This document shows, piece after piece, positions 61,772-64,000 of a DNA stretch of 64,000 nt. The translations under genes and the position numbers were made by a program. Every line of letters begins with the position of its first letter. The stretch's first letter is position 1. The stretch is from Parvibaculum sp. (GTDB lineage: Bacteria > Pseudomonadota > Alphaproteobacteria > Parvibaculales > Parvibaculaceae), in contig JAEPQD010000002.1 of the NCBI GenBank assembly GCA_017642695.1, positions 682,001 through 746,000 of the forward strand, given 5' to 3'. The notes beneath the pieces were generated by a model that worked only from the letters and a program-made list of their open reading frames with translations, had not been told where the DNA came from and did not search any database.

Positions 61772-62392
61772 ATGACAAAGCGCCAGGAGTCCAAGTACAA
61801 AATCGACCGCCGGATGGGCGAGAACATCTGGGGTCGTCCGAAGAGCCCGGTTAACCGCCGCGAATACGGCCCCGGCCAGCACGGCCAGCGCCGCAAGGGC
61901 AAGCTCTCGGACTACGGCGTGCAGCTGCGCGCCAAGCAGAAGCTCAAGGGCTTCTACGGCAATATTTCCGAAAAACAGTTCCGCGGCATCTACAGGGAAG
62001 CCGACCGTCTGCGTGGCGACACGGGCGAACTCCTGATCGGCCTGCTGGAGCGCCGTCTCGACGCCGTCGTTTACCGCGCCAAGTTTGTGCCGACCGTCTT
62101 CGCAGCTCGTCAGTTCGTCGGCCACGGCCACGTGCTCGTGAACGGCAAGCGCGTCAATGTACCGAGCTATCGTCTGCGCGACGGCGATGTGGTGGAAGTC
62201 CGCGAGAAGTCGAAGCAGCTCGCTCTCGTTCTCGAGGCGACGCAGTCGGCCGAGCGCGACGTGCCGGACTACATTGAGGCCGACCACGACAAGATGACGG
62301 CGAAGTTCGTGCGCACGCCCTCCTTCGGCGACGTTCCCTATGCCGCGCACATGGAACCGAATCTGGTCATCGAATTCTATTCGCGCAGCTGA
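61772..62392 (+). CDS. rpsD: 30S ribosomal protein S4
   Basis: About 206 residues from the ATG at 61772, with GAGGA just upstream. [57 protein letters not shown] and the S4 RNA-binding domain ([45 protein letters not shown]) are typical. S4 nucleates 30S assembly and often represses its own mRNA. The 204-bp leader holds GC-rich hairpins (around 61650-61730) that may serve this. It is separated from the alpha ribosomal operon, as usual in this class. Confidence 0.97.
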   Translation: MTKRQESKYKIDRRMGENIWGRPKSPVNRREYGPGQHGQRRKGKLSDYGVQLRAKQKLKGFYGNISEKQFRGIYREADRLRGDTGELLIGLLERRLDAVVYRAKFVPTVFAARQFVGHGHVLVNGKRVNVPSYRLRDGDVVEVREKSKQLALVLEATQSAERDVPDYIEADHDKMTAKFVRTPSFGDVPYAAHMEPNLVIEFYSRS

Positions 62393-62416
62393 TTGCTCCG
62401 CGCGATACCGCAAACG

Positions 62417-62446
62417 AAAAGGCCGCTCTTTCGAGCGGCCTTTTTT
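62417..62446. terminator. Bidirectional terminator rpsD / grxD
   Basis: GGCCGCTC, loop TTTC, GAGCGGCC, then six T; the other strand has AAAA before the stem. It ends rpsD and grxD. Confidence 0.93.
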
Positions 62447-62467
62447 GTGGGTGACCCTGAAGAGGCG

Positions 62468-62806
62468 TTACGCCGCCTGCGTCTCGATGCCCTTCTGCGC
62501 AAGGTAATCGCGCAACTCGCCCTGCTCGAACATCTCGCGAACGATATCGCAACCGCCGACGAACTCACCCTTCACGTAGAGCTGCGGGATGGTCGGCCAG
62601 TCGGAGAATTCCTTGATGCCCTGGCGGATGTCATCATCTTCCAGCACGTTGATGCCCTTGAAAGGGACGCCGAGATAGGTGAGCACCTGCACGACGGCGT
62701 TGGAGAAGCCGCATTGCGGGAAGACGGGCGTACCTTTCATGAAAAGCACTACATCCTCGCTCGTCACTTCGCTTTTGATGCGGTCGAAGACCGGGTTGTC
62801 GCTCAT
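62468..62806 (-). CDS. grxD: Monothiol glutaredoxin GrxD
   Basis: About 112 residues. The monothiol motif CGFS starts at Cys32 ([18 protein letters not shown]), with KG and [20 protein letters not shown] as in Grx4. GrxD transfers Fe-S clusters and works with BolA. The bolA gene lies 34 bp upstream on the same strand, supporting this role. Confidence 0.97.
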   Translation of the reverse strand: MSDNPVFDRIKSEVTSEDVVLFMKGTPVFPQCGFSNAVVQVLTYLGVPFKGINVLEDDDIRQGIKEFSDWPTIPQLYVKGEFVGGCDIVREMFEQGELRDYLAQKGIETQAA

Positions 62807-62840
62807 CTTGTCTCTCCTCTCCGCGTCATGCGGGTGAGTG

Positions 62841-63077
62841 TCAATCCTGCGGCGCGCTCGTCTGCAGCGCCAGTGCGTGAAGCTCGTTGCCCATGCCGCC
62901 CTTCAGTGCGCTGTAGACCATCTGGTGTTGTTGCACCCGGGTCTTGCCCTTGAAGGCGGCCGAGACGACATTTGCGGCATAGTGATCGCCATCGCCTGCC
63001 AGATCGCGGATGTCGATGACCGCATCCGGAATGGCTTCCTTGATGAGGCGTTCGATTTCCGAGGCAGTCATGGCCAT
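62841..63077 (-). CDS. bolA: BolA-family protein
   Basis: About 78 residues from an ATG at 63077 with GGAGAA 7 nt upstream; a longer frame upstream is not in the family. [66 protein letters not shown] is the BolA fold, including the conserved His near the end. It partners GrxD in Fe-S handling. It lies 23 bp after purL. Confidence 0.93.
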   Translation of the reverse strand: MAMTASEIERLIKEAIPDAVIDIRDLAGDGDHYAANVVSAAFKGKTRVQQHQMVYSALKGGMGNELHALALQTSAPQD

Positions 63078-63099
63078 TCGATTGTTCTCCGCACCCGCC

Positions 63100-64000
63100 T
63101 TACAGTTCGGCACCGGCCGCCATATAGGCGGGCAGCCAGCCTTCATGTACGGCCTTGATCCCCGCCAATGATATGGGAATGGCTCCGTTGAGTGTCAATT
63201 CATCGCCGCCGGTCGTGCCGATGCGAGCGGCCGGAATGGCTGCTTTTCCGGCCCTTTCGAGGAAGGCGGCGACGTCTTTTTCGAGCAGCGTCACAAGATA
63301 GCGCGCCTGATCCTCGCCAAAGGCCCAGGCATGGAGGGGAAGCGCGGTATCTGGCGTCAGGCTTGCCCCGATCCCGGCGGCCATCGCCATTTCGGCAACC
63401 GCGACGAACAGGCCGCCATCCGAAATGTCATGAACGGCGGTAAGGTTTCCGGCGCGGATTTCATCGCGGACGAAATCGCCGTTGCGGCGCTCAAGGCCGA
63501 GGTCGACCGGCGGCGGTGCGCTGCGGTCGTCGGTCTTGCCGAGAATATCGCGGACATAGATCGACTGACCGAGATGGCCTTTCGTCTCGCCGACGAGGAG
63601 GATCGCTTCGCCCGCCGCCTTGAAGGCGATGGTGGCGCGTGCGCTCACGTCCGGCAGCAACCCGACGCCGCCTATGGCCGGTGTCGGCAGGATGCCCTTG
63701 CCATTGGTCTCGTTGTACAGCGACACGTTGCCGGAGACGACGGGGAAGTCGAGCGCGCGGCAGGCTTCGCCGATGCCTTCGATGCAGCCCACGAACTGCC
63801 CCATGATCTCGGGCTTTTCGGGATTGCCGAAATTGAGATTGTCGGTGACGGCGAGCGGCTCCGCGCCGACGGATGTCAGGTTGCGCCAGCATTCGGCGAC
63901 GGCCTGCTTGCCGCCCTCCAGCGGGTCGGCGGCGCAATAACGGGGGCTCACGTCGAGCGAGAAGGCGAGACCCTTCGGCCCCTGTTCGACGCGCACCACC
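63100..64000 (-). CDS. purL: Phosphoribosylformylglycinamidine synthase PurL, C-terminal part
   Basis: Only the last ~300 residues are in the window; the gene runs off the right edge. [57 protein letters not shown] and [25 protein letters not shown] are the ATP-binding and C-terminal regions of PurL (FGAM synthase II). It makes FGAM in purine synthesis with PurQ and PurS. bolA and grxD follow on the same strand, an arrangement common in alphaproteobacteria. Confidence 0.96.
   Translation of the reverse strand, partial: VVRVEQGPKGLAFSLDVSPRYCAADPLEGGKQAVAECWRNLTSVGAEPLAVTDNLNFGNPEKPEIMGQFVGCIEGIGEACRALDFPVVSGNVSLYNETNGKGILPTPAIGGVGLLPDVSARATIAFKAAGEAILLVGETKGHLGQSIYVRDILGKTDDRSAPPPVDLGLERRNGDFVRDEIRAGNLTAVHDISDGGLFVAVAEMAMAAGIGASLTPDTALPLHAWAFGEDQARYLVTLLEKDVAAFLERAGKAAIPAARIGTTGGDELTLNGAIPISLAGIKAVHEGWLPAYMAAGAEL

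Overview
The window is a contiguous piece of a high-GC alphaproteobacterial chromosome. The class is indicated by the ImuA/ImuB/DnaE2 cassette with a GTTC-N7-GTTC LexA box, FlaF/FlbT/FliX flagellar regulators, CckA, a eukaryotic-type NADP isocitrate dehydrogenase, DUF6468, and TTAA-N7-TTAA (CtrA-type) sites next to flagellar operons. A Parvibaculum-like or related lineage would fit, but the genus cannot be fixed from the sequence alone.

Layout. 1-6 kb: end of imuA, two paralogous small lipoproteins on the opposite strand, then imuB-dnaE2 behind a LexA box (SOS mutagenesis), and a small membrane protein. 6.5-9.5 kb: a MacAB-like membrane-fusion protein, permease and ATPase set. 9.5-17.6 kb: a VWA (CoxE-like) gene and a MoxR ATPase gene on the minus strand, separated by about 6 kb that carries a four-gene overlapping operon (thermostable-hemolysin-family protein, AMP-dependent ligase, heme-oxygenase-like enzyme, SDR) plus DUF6134 and a DUF4410-like lipoprotein. 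This operon is the best candidate for an undescribed biosynthetic system. 17.9-50.5 kb: a large flagellar region (flgE-flgK-flgL; flbT-flaF; two flagellins; a TPR glycosyltransferase-like gene; flgI-flgJ-flgN; fliX; flgF-flgG-flgA-flgH; fliL-fliM-DUF6468-motE-giant TPR protein; fliO-fliP; flgB-flgC-fliE-fliQ-fliR-flhB), interrupted by an HSD10-like SDR, dksA and an RND exporter fused to a TerB-like domain. 50.5-64 kb: cckA directly behind flhB, a P-loop kinase, a fatty acid desaturase, recA, alaS, a possible structured RNA, icd, trmJ, rpsD, grxD, bolA and the C-terminal part of purL.

How it fits together. CtrA-type sites precede fliX, the giant TPR gene and the divergent fliO-fliP/flgB operons. 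Sigma-54 (-24/-12) elements precede flgE, flgF, flgI and at least one flagellin. This resembles the Caulobacter-type hierarchy CckA-CtrA -> class II genes (including fliX) -> FlbD/sigma-54 -> rod, ring, hook and filament genes. Here cckA sits in the same gene run as the CtrA-box flgB operon, which suggests a feedback loop. All functional calls rest on reading motifs and recalling families; no database search was run.
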